From NCBI RefSeq assembly GCF_007991735.1, contig NZ_BJYX01000013.1:59653-123652 (forward strand): a stretch of DNA of 64,000 bases. The letters are read 5' to 3'. This DNA is from Terrabacter aerolatus (GTDB lineage Bacteria > Actinomycetota > Actinomycetes > Actinomycetales > Dermatophilaceae). Made by a program: the position numbers and the translations under genes. Positions 38,608 through 48,139 of this stretch are shown here, one piece after another. The notes below the pieces were generated by a model, which was not told the origin of the DNA, did no database searches, and was given only the letters and a program-made list of their open reading frames with translations. Positions within the stretch are counted from its first letter, which is position 1, and each line of letters begins with the position of its first letter.

Positions 38608-40317
38608 ATGCCTCAGGCCACCCTCGACCAGTCCGGTCGGGCCTCGACCCTTCTCCCGCCGTCCGTCGCGCGAGGTCACCGCCGTCGACCCCTCACGGTG
38701 CTCCTCAGCGCGCTCGCCGTGCTCGTCGCCACCGTAGGCCTGGCCGGGCCGGCCCGCGCCTACGAGTGGAACGTCGTGTGCACCGGCTACGACGCCTGTG
38801 CCACCGCCGGCTACTCCAACGCCGGCTACAAGGACCACAGCAGCACCAGCTACTGGAGCCAGTCGACCGGGCACAACTGCACCAACTACGTCGCCTACCG
38901 CCTCGTGACCAACGGGCTGCCCAACAAGCGACCGGTCCAGCTGTCCGGCAACGCCTACAACTGGGGCACGGCGTTCGCGTCCCAGACCGACGACGCCCCT
39001 GCCGTGGGTTCCGTCGCCTGGTGGGGGCAGTCCTTCTCGGGCACCGGCCACATCGCCTACGTCGAGAAGGTCGTCTCGGCCGACCAGATCCTCGTCTCCG
39101 AGGACAACTGGGGCGGCGACTTCCGGTGGCGTTCGGTCACCCGGTCCGGCGGCCTCTGGCCGGCGGGTTTCATCCACCTCAAGGACATGGGGCCCAAGGT
39201 CGCGGCCCCGGCCGCCTACCCGACCTACCGCCCGGTGGCACCGACCCGGATCGTCGACACGCGCTCGTCGCTCGGGGCGACGGGCCCGCTCTCGGCCGGC
39301 AGCGACACCAGCATCCTCGTCAGCGGCAAGGCCGGCCTGCCGAGGACGGCCATCGGCGCGGTCGTCCTCAACGTCACGGCGGTCCGCCCCCAGGCCGCGG
39401 GCTACCTGCTGACCTACCCGTCCGGCTCCTCCCCGGCGGCCTCGTCGACGGTCAACTTCGACGCGGGGGCCACCGTGGCCAACCAGACGGTCGTCGGTGT
39501 CGGGTCCGACGGCCGCTTCCGCCTCAAGGTGAGCCAGACGACCGACGTCCTCGTCGACGTCGTGGGGTGGTACCCCTCGTTCGGCAACCTGACGACGACC
39601 ACCCCGACCCGTGTCCTCGACACCCGCTACGGGCAGGGCGCGCCGGCGGGGCGCCTCCAACCGGGTGGGCGGATCGACCTCACCGTGACGGGCAGCGCGG
39701 TCGTGCCGGCGTCCGGGGTCGACTCGGTGCTGCTCAACGTCACGGCCGCGCTGCCGAGCCGCGACGGCAACCTCGCCGTCTGGCCGACGGGAGCCGCGGA
39801 GCCGAACTCGTCCTCGCTGAACTTCTCCGCCGGCTCGTCGATCTCGGGGCTCGTCGTCGCCAAGGTCGGGAGCAACGGACGCGTCAGCATCCGCACGTCC
39901 GCCGCGACCGACGTCGTCGCCGACGTCGTCGGGTGGTACCGGTCGGGTGCCGACTACGTGGGCCTGACGCCGGCCCGCCTGCTCGACACCCGCGACGGCA
40001 CGGGCGTGGCGGCCAGCGGGCCGGTCGCCGCCGGTGGTGTCGTGCGCCTCAAGGTGACCGGGCGCGGTGGGGTCCCGTCCACCGGCGTCAAGGCCGTGGT
40101 GCTGACCGTCGTCGTCACGGGTCCCCAGCAGCCGGGTCACCTCATCGTCTACCCGTCCGGCAGCACGCGCCCGACGACCTCGAACCTCAACTACGTCGCC
40201 GGGCAGACGGTCGCCAACACGGCCGTCGTGACGCCGAGCAGCGACGGCTACGTCGACATCTACGTCTACCAGTCGACGCAGGTGGTCGCCGACGTCCAGG
40301 GCTACCTGCGCTCGTAG
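38608..40317 (+). CDS. Secreted CHAP-domain amidase with three C-terminal repeats
   Basis: 569 residues. Signal peptide: basic RGHRRRP, hydrophobic VLLSALAVLVATVGLAG, cleavage after ARA at about 51. CHAP amidase/peptidase domain (about 53-195) with catalytic Cys91 in HNCTNYVAYRL, His148 in TGHIAYVE and an acidic/Asn partner in SEDNWGGDF; likely cuts cell-wall peptides. Then three repeats of about 115 residues (209-323, 331-445, 452-569), each starting P-[TA]-R-[IVL]-[VL]-D-T-R and ending D-V-V/Q-G-W/Y, a module seen in secreted actinobacterial proteins and probably involved in surface or glycan binding. Preceded by its own promoter region. Confidence 0.88.
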   Translation: MPQATLDQSGRASTLLPPSVARGHRRRPLTVLLSALAVLVATVGLAGPARAYEWNVVCTGYDACATAGYSNAGYKDHSSTSYWSQSTGHNCTNYVAYRLVTNGLPNKRPVQLSGNAYNWGTAFASQTDDAPAVGSVAWWGQSFSGTGHIAYVEKVVSADQILVSEDNWGGDFRWRSVTRSGGLWPAGFIHLKDMGPKVAAPAAYPTYRPVAPTRIVDTRSSLGATGPLSAGSDTSILVSGKAGLPRTAIGAVVLNVTAVRPQAAGYLLTYPSGSSPAASSTVNFDAGATVANQTVVGVGSDGRFRLKVSQTTDVLVDVVGWYPSFGNLTTTTPTRVLDTRYGQGAPAGRLQPGGRIDLTVTGSAVVPASGVDSVLLNVTAALPSRDGNLAVWPTGAAEPNSSSLNFSAGSSISGLVVAKVGSNGRVSIRTSAATDVVADVVGWYRSGADYVGLTPARLLDTRDGTGVAASGPVAAGGVVRLKVTGRGGVPSTGVKAVVLTVVVTGPQQPGHLIVYPSGSTRPTTSNLNYVAGQTVANTAVVTPSSDGYVDIYVYQSTQVVADVQGYLRS

Positions 40318-40339
40318 CCCCGACGACGGCGCCTGCCTC

Positions 40340-41227
40340 CTACGCCGACCCGGGCTCGGTCACGAAGTCGATGAGCTCCTCGACGCTCGCGAGCAGCGTG
40401 GGCTCGAGGTCCGCGTACGAGCGCACCGTCCCGAGGATGCGCTTCCACGCCTGGGCGATGTCGGCCTGGCTCGAGTGTGCCCAGCCGAGCTCCGCGCAGA
40501 TGCCGTGCTTCCACGACGTGCCGCGGGGGATGACCGGCCACTGCGTCCAGCCGAGCCGCTCGGGGCGCACCGACTGCCACACGTCGACATAGGGGTGTCC
40601 GAGGATCCGCACGTGCTGGGCCAGTCCGGGCAGGGCCTGCGCCTGGGCGACGATGCGGGCCTCCTTGGTGCCGGGCACGAGATGGTCGACGAGGACGCCG
40701 AGGCGACGTCCAGGCCCGGGCTGGAACTCGGCGATGATGCCGGCGAGGTCGTCGACGCCGTCCATGAGCTCGACGACGACGCCCTCGACCCGCAGGTCGT
40801 CTCCCCAGACCTTCTCGACGAGCTCGGCGTCGTGCCGGCCCTCGACGTAGATCCGCGAGCCGCTGGCCACGCGGGCGCGGGCGCCCTCCACGGCGACCGA
40901 GCCGCTCGCCGTACGCGAGGCCGCGCGGCGAGCCTCGGCGAGGGCGGCGCCCGCGGCGGCCCTGGGTGCCGTCAGGGTGACCGGCGCCCCGTCGACGAGG
41001 AAACCGGGCCCCAGGGGGAAGGCCTTGGTGCGCCCGCGGCGGTCCTCGAGGTGCACCACGTGCATCCCGCCCGCCTTCTCGACGCGCACGACGGCGCCGA
41101 CCCAGCCCGTCTCGACCTCCTCGACGACGAGGTCGGGCTCGGCTGGGGTCGGGGTGGACCGGCCGCGCCGCGGGGCACGCCAGTCGCCGCTGAGCACGTC
41201 GGATCCGTAGCGATCGATGGGAGACAC
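40340..41227 (-). CDS. DUF3097 family protein
   Basis: 295 residues. Actinobacterial family of unknown function. [14 protein letters not shown] at the start, [24 protein letters not shown] segment ([20 protein letters not shown], about 140-160), and [34 protein letters not shown] segment match; the EGRHDAE and [11 protein letters not shown] motifs recall Toprim domains. GTG start at 41227 chosen because it begins [11 protein letters not shown]. Conserved neighbour of hrcA. Confidence 0.85.
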   Translation of the reverse strand: MSPIDRYGSDVLSGDWRAPRRGRSTPTPAEPDLVVEEVETGWVGAVVRVEKAGGMHVVHLEDRRGRTKAFPLGPGFLVDGAPVTLTAPRAAAGAALAEARRAASRTASGSVAVEGARARVASGSRIYVEGRHDAELVEKVWGDDLRVEGVVVELMDGVDDLAGIIAEFQPGPGRRLGVLVDHLVPGTKEARIVAQAQALPGLAQHVRILGHPYVDVWQSVRPERLGWTQWPVIPRGTSWKHGICAELGWAHSSQADIAQAWKRILGTVRSYADLEPTLLASVEELIDFVTEPGSA

Positions 41228-41355
41228 GACAAGCGAGGGTATGCCGCGTCCCCGGCGGTCGCGCGGACGCCACGCGGGTGCGCGGCGTCGTCGGGAGGGG
41301 TGGCGGGCGGCATACGGTTGGGTGAGATCGGAGATCGGCGGGCCACGACGTAGAC

Positions 41356-41382
41356 TTGGCACTCGTCGATCGAGAGTGCCAG
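41356..41382 (+). promoter_or_regulatory. CIRCE operator of hrcA-dnaJ
   Basis: TTGGCACTC-N9-GAGTGCCAG, the HrcA-binding CIRCE inverted repeat with a single C/G change per arm from TTAGCACTC. It lies 30-56 bases before hrcA; TAGACT at 41351-41356 overlapping its edge is a candidate -10. Implies autorepression of the heat-shock operon. Confidence 0.93.
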
Positions 41383-41411
41383 ACCCATTCAGGACCCGTG
41401 AAGGAGGGACG

Positions 41412-42455
41412 ATGAGCGAGGACCGCAGGCTGATGGTGCTGCGCGCCATCGTGCAGGACTACGTCCAGACCTCCGAGCCCGTGGGGAGCAAGGCGCTCGT
41501 CGAGCGGCACCACCTCGGGGTGAGTGCGGCCACGGTACGCAACGACATGGCCCTGCTCGAGGAGGAGGGACTCATCCACGCGCCGCACACGTCGGCCGGG
41601 AGGGTGCCCACCGACGCCGGCTACCGCGTGTTCGTCGACCGGCTCAGTGCCGTCAAGCCCCTCGGGCAGGGGGAGCGACGGGCCATCGGGCAGTTCCTGC
41701 AGGGCGCCGTCGACCTCGATGACGTCGTCGACCGCACGGTGCGCCTGCTCGCGAGCCTGACGCGCCAGGTGGCGGTCGTGCAGTACCCGTCGCTGACCCG
41801 TTCGACCGTGCGCCACATCGAGCTCGTCCCGATGGGGTCCTCGCACCTGATGATCGTCCTCATCGTCAACACGGGCCGAGTCGAGCAGCGCGTCGTCGAC
41901 ACCGGCCGCGTACTGACCGATCCGACCGGCGAGGCGCTCGTCGCCTCGATCCGGTCCGGCATCAACGAGGTCGCTGCGGGAGTGCCGTTCACCGTCGCCG
42001 CCACCCGCCTGCGCCGGCTCGTCGACGAGGCGGACGACGCCGACCGTGCCGCGCTCGAGGCGGTCGTCTCGGCCCTCGGGGACGCCCTCGTCGAGGAGCG
42101 CGAGGAGCGCGTCGTCCTCGCCGGGCAGGCCAACCTCGCCCGGGCGGGCGCGGACTTCCCGCGGTCGATCGGCCCGATCCTCGAGGCCCTCGAGGAGCAC
42201 GTCACCCTGCTGCGCCTGCTCGGGCAGCTCGGGGACGACCCCGAGCTCGTCTCGGTGCGCATCGGCTCCGAGAACCCCGTGACCGGGCTGCAGACCACCT
42301 CGCTCGTGTCGATGGGCTACGGCTCCGGCTCGGAGCGCGTGGCGAGCCTCGGGGTGCTCGGTCCGACCCGCATGGACTACCCCACGACGATGGCGTCCGT
42401 GCGGGCGGTCGCGCGCTACGTCACCGAGATCCTCGACGAGAACCAGGCCACCTGA
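41412..42455 (+). CDS. hrcA: Heat-inducible transcription repressor HrcA
   Basis: 347 residues. N-terminal winged helix [20 protein letters not shown] and [19 protein letters not shown], followed by [18 protein letters not shown], the HrcA signature; C-terminal GAF-like part ends [20 protein letters not shown]. Represses chaperone genes through CIRCE. ATG follows AAGGAGGGACG. Ends 79 bases before dnaJ. Confidence 0.97.
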   Translation: MSEDRRLMVLRAIVQDYVQTSEPVGSKALVERHHLGVSAATVRNDMALLEEEGLIHAPHTSAGRVPTDAGYRVFVDRLSAVKPLGQGERRAIGQFLQGAVDLDDVVDRTVRLLASLTRQVAVVQYPSLTRSTVRHIELVPMGSSHLMIVLIVNTGRVEQRVVDTGRVLTDPTGEALVASIRSGINEVAAGVPFTVAATRLRRLVDEADDADRAALEAVVSALGDALVEEREERVVLAGQANLARAGADFPRSIGPILEALEEHVTLLRLLGQLGDDPELVSVRIGSENPVTGLQTTSLVSMGYGSGSERVASLGVLGPTRMDYPTTMASVRAVARYVTEILDENQAT

Positions 42456-42534
42456 ACCAGCACGACCTCGGCCAGTCCGCCGGTGCAGCGCCGCGCCGGA
42501 ACCGAAAGCACCACGTACCAAAAGGAATCCCAGG

Positions 42535-43668
42535 TTGAACGACTACTACGCCGTCCTCGGTGTCTCGCGCGACGCGAGCCAGGAGGAGATCAAGAAGGCC
42601 TACCGTCGACTGGCCCGCAAGCTGCACCCGGACGTCAACCCCGGTGCTGACGCCGAGGAGGAGTTCAAGCGCGTCTCGCAGGCGTACGACGTGCTCTCCG
42701 ACCCGCAGAAGCGCCAGTCCTTCGACATGGGGTCCGACCCGTTCGCGTCGGGCGGAGGCGCCGGCTTCGGTGCCGGTCAGGGCTTCTCGTTCAGCGACGT
42801 CATGGACGCCTTCTTCGGTGCCGGAGCCCAGGCGGGCACGCGCGGCCCCCGCTCGCGCGTCCAGCGTGGGCAGGACGCCCTCGTGCGCCTCGACATCGAC
42901 CTCTCCAAGGCGGTGTTCGGCTCCGAGGAGGAGCTGACGCTCGACACCGCGGTCGGCTGCACGCGCTGCGACGGCGACGGGGCCGAGCCGGGCACCGGCC
43001 GGCAGACCTGTCCCATCTGCAAGGGCGCCGGCGAGGTCCAGCAGATCCAGCGCAGCTTCCTCGGGCAGGTCATGACCTCCCGCCCCTGCGTCAACTGCCA
43101 GGGCTTCGGCTCGACGCTGACCGACCCGTGCCACGACTGCTCGGGCGACGGTCGCGTGCGCACGCGCCGCTCGATCAAGCTCAAGGTGCCTGCCGGTGTC
43201 GACACGGGCACGCGCATCCAGCTGACCGGCGAGGGGGAGGTCGGCCCCGGCAACGGCCCCAAGGCGGACCTCTACGTCGAGATCCGTGTCGTCAACCACG
43301 AGACCTACACGCGCCGGGGTGACGACCTGCACTGCAGCGTCGAGCTGCCCATGGCTGCGGCGGCGCTCGGCACGAGCTTCAAGCTGTCGACCTTCGACGG
43401 CATGCAGGACCTCGAGATCAAGGCCGGCACGCAGAGCGGCGACGTGCTGACCCTGCGCGGTCTCGGCGTGACCCACCTGCGCCACGGCGGCAGGGGCGAC
43501 CTCCTCGTGCACGCCACGGTCCAGACCCCGACGCGCCTGACCGAGGAGCAGCAGGAGCTGCTGCGGCAGTTCGCCGCCCTGCGCGGTGAGGAGCGCCCCG
43601 AGGGCCGGCTCCAGCCGGCCAACAAGGGCCTCTTCGGCAAGCTGCGCGACGCCTTCAAGGAGAAGTGA
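42535..43668 (+). CDS. dnaJ: Chaperone protein DnaJ (DnaJ2)
   Basis: 377 residues, TTG start after AAAGGAATCC. Co-chaperone of DnaK. J domain with HPD (residues 31-33 region KLHPDVNP), Gly/Phe region (about 65-95), four zinc-binding C-x-x-C-x-G-x-G repeats ([32 protein letters not shown]), and C-terminal substrate-binding domain. This is the copy linked to hrcA in actinobacteria; a second dnaJ is normally next to dnaK/grpE elsewhere. Confidence 0.95.
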   Translation: MNDYYAVLGVSRDASQEEIKKAYRRLARKLHPDVNPGADAEEEFKRVSQAYDVLSDPQKRQSFDMGSDPFASGGGAGFGAGQGFSFSDVMDAFFGAGAQAGTRGPRSRVQRGQDALVRLDIDLSKAVFGSEEELTLDTAVGCTRCDGDGAEPGTGRQTCPICKGAGEVQQIQRSFLGQVMTSRPCVNCQGFGSTLTDPCHDCSGDGRVRTRRSIKLKVPAGVDTGTRIQLTGEGEVGPGNGPKADLYVEIRVVNHETYTRRGDDLHCSVELPMAAAALGTSFKLSTFDGMQDLEIKAGTQSGDVLTLRGLGVTHLRHGGRGDLLVHATVQTPTRLTEEQQELLRQFAALRGEERPEGRLQPANKGLFGKLRDAFKEK

Positions 43669-43686
43669 CCCGCACGTGAGCGACCG

Positions 43687-44430
43687 GTGACGCACCAGCT
43701 CTTCCTCGGCGACCCGTCGGTCGTCGCCGGGGCCGCCGTGGGGTCGTCGTTGCTGCTCGACGGTGACGAGGGGCGCCACGCCGCGACTGTCGTGCGCCTG
43801 CGCACGGGCGAGCACTACTTCGTCAGCGACGGCGCCGGCCGGCGCGTCCTGCTCGAGGCGACCGACGTCGACCGGGCTTGGGTGCGGGGTCAGGTGCTCG
43901 ACGTGACCGTGGAGCCCGAGCCCGCTCCGCGGTTCGTGCTCGTCCAGGCCCTCGCCAAGGGCGACCGCGACGAGCAGGCGGTCGAGGCCGCCACCGAGCT
44001 CGGGGTCGACGAGGTCGTGCCGTGGCAGGCCGAGCGGTCGGTCGTCGTGTGGCGCGGCGACCGCGCTGCGAAGTCGCTGGCGAAGTGGGCCGCGGTCGTG
44101 GCCCGGGCGACCAAGCAGTCCCGCCGGGCCCGTATGCCGGTGACGTCCCCCGCGGTCGGGCTGGCCACCCTGGCCGAGCGGGTCGAGGACGCCTCCCTGA
44201 CGCTCGTGCTCCACGAGGACGCGACCGAGCCGCTGGCCTCGGTCCAGCTGCCGGAGTGGGGCGACGTGCTCGTCGTCGTCGGCCCCGAGGGCGGGATCAC
44301 GCGCCGCGAGCTCGAGGCGCTCACCGGTGCCGGAGCCCGCCCGGTACGCCTCGGGTCGACCATCCTGCGGGCCTCGTCCGCCGGTCCCGCAGCCCTCGCG
44401 GTGCTGAGCGCGCGCACCCGCTGGACCTGA
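43687..44430 (+). CDS. rsmE: 16S rRNA (uracil-1498-N3)-methyltransferase RsmE
   Basis: 247 residues, GTG start. SPOUT-type RNA methyltransferase. GDEGRHAATVVRLRTGE near 24-40 (PUA-like part), LVQALAKGDRDEQAVEAATELG near 79-100, KQSRRARMPVTSP near 140, and the knot motifs VVVGPEGGITRRELE near 197 and LGSTILRASSAGPAAL near 222. Third gene of the conserved hrcA-dnaJ-rsmE set. Confidence 0.95.
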   Translation: MTHQLFLGDPSVVAGAAVGSSLLLDGDEGRHAATVVRLRTGEHYFVSDGAGRRVLLEATDVDRAWVRGQVLDVTVEPEPAPRFVLVQALAKGDRDEQAVEAATELGVDEVVPWQAERSVVVWRGDRAAKSLAKWAAVVARATKQSRRARMPVTSPAVGLATLAERVEDASLTLVLHEDATEPLASVQLPEWGDVLVVVGPEGGITRRELEALTGAGARPVRLGSTILRASSAGPAALAVLSARTRWT

Positions 44431-44463
44431 CGGCATACGCCCTCACCGTCCCGCAACCCACCG

Positions 44464-44480
44464 GGCACCTGCCAGGTGCC
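44464..44480. promoter_or_regulatory. 17-bp perfect palindrome upstream of the HIT gene
   Basis: GGCACCTG-C-CAGGTGCC, too tight for a good hairpin loop, so more likely a protein-binding site. A second inverted repeat, gcaacc-gtcat-ggttgc, follows within 30 bases. Both are in the 163-base gap between rsmE and the HIT gene. Confidence 0.4.
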
Positions 44481-44593
44481 GACGGCTGCAACCGTCATGG
44501 TTGCCGGCTGCTCGGTGTGTTGCGGGCCGGGCGGCTCCCGGCGCGCCGCGGCGCACGGGTGCGCGCCGCCGTCGACGTGCCTAGGGTGCACTC

Positions 44594-44953
44594 ATGACCT
44601 CGCAGACCCCCAGTGACTGCCTCTTCTGCAAGATCGTCGCCGGTGAGATCCCGTCCGACCGGGTCGCCGAGACCGAGCGGTCGGTCGCGTTCCGCGACAT
44701 CAGCCCCGCGGCGCCCATCCACGTGCTCGTCGTGCCCAGGCGGCACGAGTCGACCGTGGGTGCGCTGGCCGCGTCCTCGGGCGACGACCTGACCGACGTG
44801 TTCCGTCTCGCGTCGCAGGTGGCCGAGCAGGAGGGCGTCGCCGACGCTCACCGGATGATCGTCAACACCGGGAGCAAGGCCGGGCAGACGATCTTCCACG
44901 CGCACGTGCACCTCCTCGCCGGAGCCGCCTTCACCGAGGGGAGGATGGTGTGA
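44594..44953 (+). CDS. HIT family protein (histidine triad nucleotide-binding)
   Basis: 119 residues. CLFCKIVAGEIPSDRV at the start with a zinc-type C-x-x-C, and the triad HAHVH (His102, 104, 106) after GQTIF. Hint-type nucleoside phosphoramidase or AMP-hydrolase. Its last codon overlaps the GTG of the S10 peptidase gene (GTGA). Confidence 0.93.
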   Translation: MTSQTPSDCLFCKIVAGEIPSDRVAETERSVAFRDISPAAPIHVLVVPRRHESTVGALAASSGDDLTDVFRLASQVAEQEGVADAHRMIVNTGSKAGQTIFHAHVHLLAGAAFTEGRMV

Positions 44954-46479
44954 GCGACGACAGCGCTGCCACCGACAAGCCCGCCTCGGCCACGGAGCCC
45001 GGCGACGTCACGACCACGAGCGACGGGGTGGTCGCCACGCCGGCGGAACCCGCCGACGACCTCGTCACCACGCACCACACGCTCAAGGTCGGCCGCCGGC
45101 GGCTGCGCTACACGGCGACGACGGGACGCGTCGTGCTCCGCGAGGAGGAGCACAAGGACGGCACCTTCGGCGGGCACAAGGCGCGCGCCGAGCTGTCGAT
45201 GACGAGCTACGTCCTCGACGACGCCGACGCACGCACCCGGCCGGTCACCTTCGCCTTCAACGGCGGCCCCGGCAGCTCCAGCGTCTGGCTGCACCTCGGC
45301 CTGCTCGGCCCGCGCCGCGTCGTGAGCGGCGACGTCGGAGCCCTCGAGGCGCCGCCGTACGACCTCGTCGACAACCCCGAGTCGCTCCTCGCGGTCAGCG
45401 ACCTCGTCTTCGTCGACCCCATGTCGACGGGCTACTCCCGGGCCGTGGAGGGTGGCAAGCCGGGGGAGTACCACGGCTACCAGAAGGACATCGAGTCCGT
45501 CGCGGAGCTCATCCGCCTGTGGACCTCGCGCAACGGGCGCTGGATGTCGCCGAAGTTCGTCGCGGGCGAGTCCTACGGCACCCTGCGCGGGGCGGCGCTC
45601 GCCGAGCACCTGCAGTCCCGCTTCGGCATGTACCTCAACGGGCTCATCCTCATCAGCAGCGTCCTCGACCTCAGCTCGGTCGACTTCGAGAACCAGCGCA
45701 ACGACCGCGCCCACGCGCTCTACCTGCCGACGTATGCCGCCGTGGCCCACTTCCACGGCAAGCACGGCCGGCGCTCGCTGCGCTCGGTCCTCGACGAGGC
45801 GGAGGCGTATGCCACCCGCGACTACCCGTGGGTGCTCTCGCGGGGCAACCGCCTGACGACGGCCGAACGCGCCGAGGCGGTGTCGACGCTCGCTCGGCTC
45901 TCCGGCCTGACGGAGGACTACGTCGACCGCGCCGACCTGCGCATCGAGCACTGGCGCTACTTCACCGAGCTGCTGCGCGACGAGCGCCTGTCGGTGGGGC
46001 GGCTCGACGCGCGCTTCACCGGTCCGGCCGCCGCAGCCATCGCCGAGAACATGGACGCCGACCCGTCCCACGACGCCATCACCGGCCCCTACGCGGCGGC
46101 CTGGAACCACTACGTCCGCGACGAGCTCGGCTACGGCAGCGACCTGCACTACGAGCAGATCTCGCGCCTCGTGCACCCCTGGTCGTTCAAGGACTTCGAG
46201 GGACGACCCATCGACGTGTCGCCGAAGCTCGAGCGGGCCATGCGCCAGAACCCGCACCTCAAGGTGCACATCGCCTACGGCTACTACGACGGCGCGACGC
46301 CCCACTTCGCCGCCGAGGACGTCGTGGCCCACCTTCAGCTGCCCGCCGACCGGCTCGCGAACATCGAGCACGCCTACTACGAGGCGGGCCACATGATGTA
46401 CGTCCACGAGCCGTCGCGCCTCCGGCAGAGCCAGGACCTCGCCGAATTCGTGGTGAGGAGCTCGGGCCGCGCCACGTAG
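44950..46479 (+). CDS. S10 family serine carboxypeptidase-like protein
   Basis: 509 residues. Alpha/beta hydrolase of the serine carboxypeptidase family: oxyanion loop NGGPGSSSVW (about 104-113), nucleophile Ser208 in GESYGTLRG, Asp447 in YYDGATP, His481 in EAGHMMY. Unlike eukaryotic S10 enzymes it has no signal peptide; the first 38 residues are acidic and Thr-rich. Such cytoplasmic-looking members are common in actinobacteria; substrates unknown. Coupled to the HIT gene. Confidence 0.88.
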   Translation: MSDDSAATDKPASATEPGDVTTTSDGVVATPAEPADDLVTTHHTLKVGRRRLRYTATTGRVVLREEEHKDGTFGGHKARAELSMTSYVLDDADARTRPVTFAFNGGPGSSSVWLHLGLLGPRRVVSGDVGALEAPPYDLVDNPESLLAVSDLVFVDPMSTGYSRAVEGGKPGEYHGYQKDIESVAELIRLWTSRNGRWMSPKFVAGESYGTLRGAALAEHLQSRFGMYLNGLILISSVLDLSSVDFENQRNDRAHALYLPTYAAVAHFHGKHGRRSLRSVLDEAEAYATRDYPWVLSRGNRLTTAERAEAVSTLARLSGLTEDYVDRADLRIEHWRYFTELLRDERLSVGRLDARFTGPAAAAIAENMDADPSHDAITGPYAAAWNHYVRDELGYGSDLHYEQISRLVHPWSFKDFEGRPIDVSPKLERAMRQNPHLKVHIAYGYYDGATPHFAAEDVVAHLQLPADRLANIEHAYYEAGHMMYVHEPSRLRQSQDLAEFVVRSSGRAT

Positions 46480-46483
46480 ACTC

Positions 46484-47656
46484 GTGACCACGATGAATGA
46501 TGCGCAACCTCGACCATCCGAGACCGACCGGCCTGACGGCGTCTCGTCCGCTCCAGGCTCCGAGACCGGCGGCGACGCCCCGGTGCTGACCCGGCAGATC
46601 CCGCCGCCGATCGAGATGGTCACCCTCCTCGGTCCGCGCGACGAGCTGCTGCGCACCATGGAGCGCCAGTTCCCGCTCGTCGACACGCACGTGCGTGGCA
46701 ACGAGATGACCTTCGCCGGCCCGGCGGGCGAGCTGGAGATCATCGACGCGCTGCTCGACGAGCTGCTCGTCATCGTCGAGACGGGTCAGCCGCTCAACCG
46801 CGACGCCGTCGAGCGCTCGATCTCGATGCTGCGCAGCCAGACCATCGAGCGCCCTGCCGATGTGCTGACGATGAACATCGTGAGCAGCCGTGGCCGCACG
46901 ATCCGGCCCAAGACGCTGAACCAGAAGCGCTACGTCGACGCCATCGACCAGCACACCATCGTCTTCGGCATCGGGCCGGCCGGCACCGGCAAGACCTACC
47001 TCGCCATGGCCAAGGCCGTCGCGGCGCTGCAGGCCAAGCAGGTCAACCGCATCATCCTGACGCGTCCGGCCGTCGAGGCCGGCGAGCGCCTGGGCTTCCT
47101 GCCCGGCACGCTCAACGACAAGATCGACCCCTACCTCCGGCCGCTCTACGACGCGTTGCACGACATGGTCTCGCCCGAGACCATCCCCAAGCTCATGGCG
47201 TCCGGCACCATCGAGGTCGCCCCGCTGGCCTACATGCGCGGGCGCTCGCTCAACGACGCCTTCATCATCCTCGACGAGGCCCAGAACACCTCGAGCGAGC
47301 AGATGAAGATGTTCCTCACCCGCCTCGGCTTCGGCTCCAAGATGGTCGTCACGGGCGACATCACCCAGGTCGACCTCCCCGGCGGCACGCGGTCCGGGCT
47401 CAAGATCGTGCGCGACATCCTCGGCGACGTCGAGGACATCCACTTCGCGGAGCTGACCTCGCACGACGTCGTCCGTCACCGGCTCGTCAGCGCCATCGTC
47501 GACGCCTACGAGCGCGACGACCACCGGGCCGCCAAGCGCGCCCGTCGGGCCGGCGGCGTCGCCCCGGCGGGAGCGACCGGCGGCCGTTCGACCGCCCCGG
47601 GCGCACGGCACACGTCCTCGGGTGCCGACGAGCTCGCCCAGGAGGACCCGGCATGA
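46484..47656 (+). CDS. PhoH family protein
   Basis: 390 residues (GTG 46484; ATG 46493 would be three residues shorter). ATP-binding protein, possibly an RNA-handling ATPase. N-terminal KH-like part, then [21 protein letters not shown], Walker A GPAGTGKT near 164-171, [21 protein letters not shown] near 200, Walker B IILDEAQN near 262, and GDITQVDLP near 290. A Pro/Ala/Ser tail follows. Overlaps ybeY by four bases; the phoH-ybeY pair is widely conserved and tied to rRNA maturation. Confidence 0.93.
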   Translation: MTTMNDAQPRPSETDRPDGVSSAPGSETGGDAPVLTRQIPPPIEMVTLLGPRDELLRTMERQFPLVDTHVRGNEMTFAGPAGELEIIDALLDELLVIVETGQPLNRDAVERSISMLRSQTIERPADVLTMNIVSSRGRTIRPKTLNQKRYVDAIDQHTIVFGIGPAGTGKTYLAMAKAVAALQAKQVNRIILTRPAVEAGERLGFLPGTLNDKIDPYLRPLYDALHDMVSPETIPKLMASGTIEVAPLAYMRGRSLNDAFIILDEAQNTSSEQMKMFLTRLGFGSKMVVTGDITQVDLPGGTRSGLKIVRDILGDVEDIHFAELTSHDVVRHRLVSAIVDAYERDDHRAAKRARRAGGVAPAGATGGRSTAPGARHTSSGADELAQEDPA

Positions 47657-48120
47657 GCATCGACGTGCTCAACGAGACCGACGCCGACGTCGACGAGCTC
47701 GAGCTGCTGGCCTGCGCGACCTACGTCATGGAGCAGATGCGGGTGCACCCGCAGGCGGACCTCTGCATCAAGCTCGTCGACGAGGCCGCCATGGAGGTCC
47801 TCCACGTGCAGTGGATGGACCTTCCCGGACCGACCGACGTCATGAGCTTCCCCATGGACGAGCTGCGGCCCGGTCGCGAGGGGCAGGAGCCCGAGGAGGG
47901 GACCCTCGGCGACATCGTGCTGTGCCCGTCGGTCGCGGCCCGGCAGGCGGTCGAGGCCGGGCACGCCCCGATCGAGGAGATGCTGCTGCTCACGACGCAC
48001 GGCATCCTGCACCTGCTCGGCTACGACCACGCCGAGCCGGACGAGGAACGCGAGATGTTCGAGCTGCAACGCCAGCTGCTGCTCACCTTCCTCGCCACGC
48101 GCAACCGACCGAGCGCCTGA
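47653..48120 (+). CDS. ybeY: rRNA maturation RNase YbeY
   Basis: 155 residues. Zinc-dependent endoribonuclease for 16S rRNA 3' end and ribosome quality control. Zinc motif [11 protein letters not shown] near residues 116-126 (H-x3-H-x5-H), and [10 protein letters not shown] near 61. Start overlaps the phoH stop (ATGA). Confidence 0.96.
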   Translation: MSIDVLNETDADVDELELLACATYVMEQMRVHPQADLCIKLVDEAAMEVLHVQWMDLPGPTDVMSFPMDELRPGREGQEPEEGTLGDIVLCPSVAARQAVEAGHAPIEEMLLLTTHGILHLLGYDHAEPDEEREMFELQRQLLLTFLATRNRPSA

Positions 48121-48139
48121 GCGCGGACGAGAGACCGAG

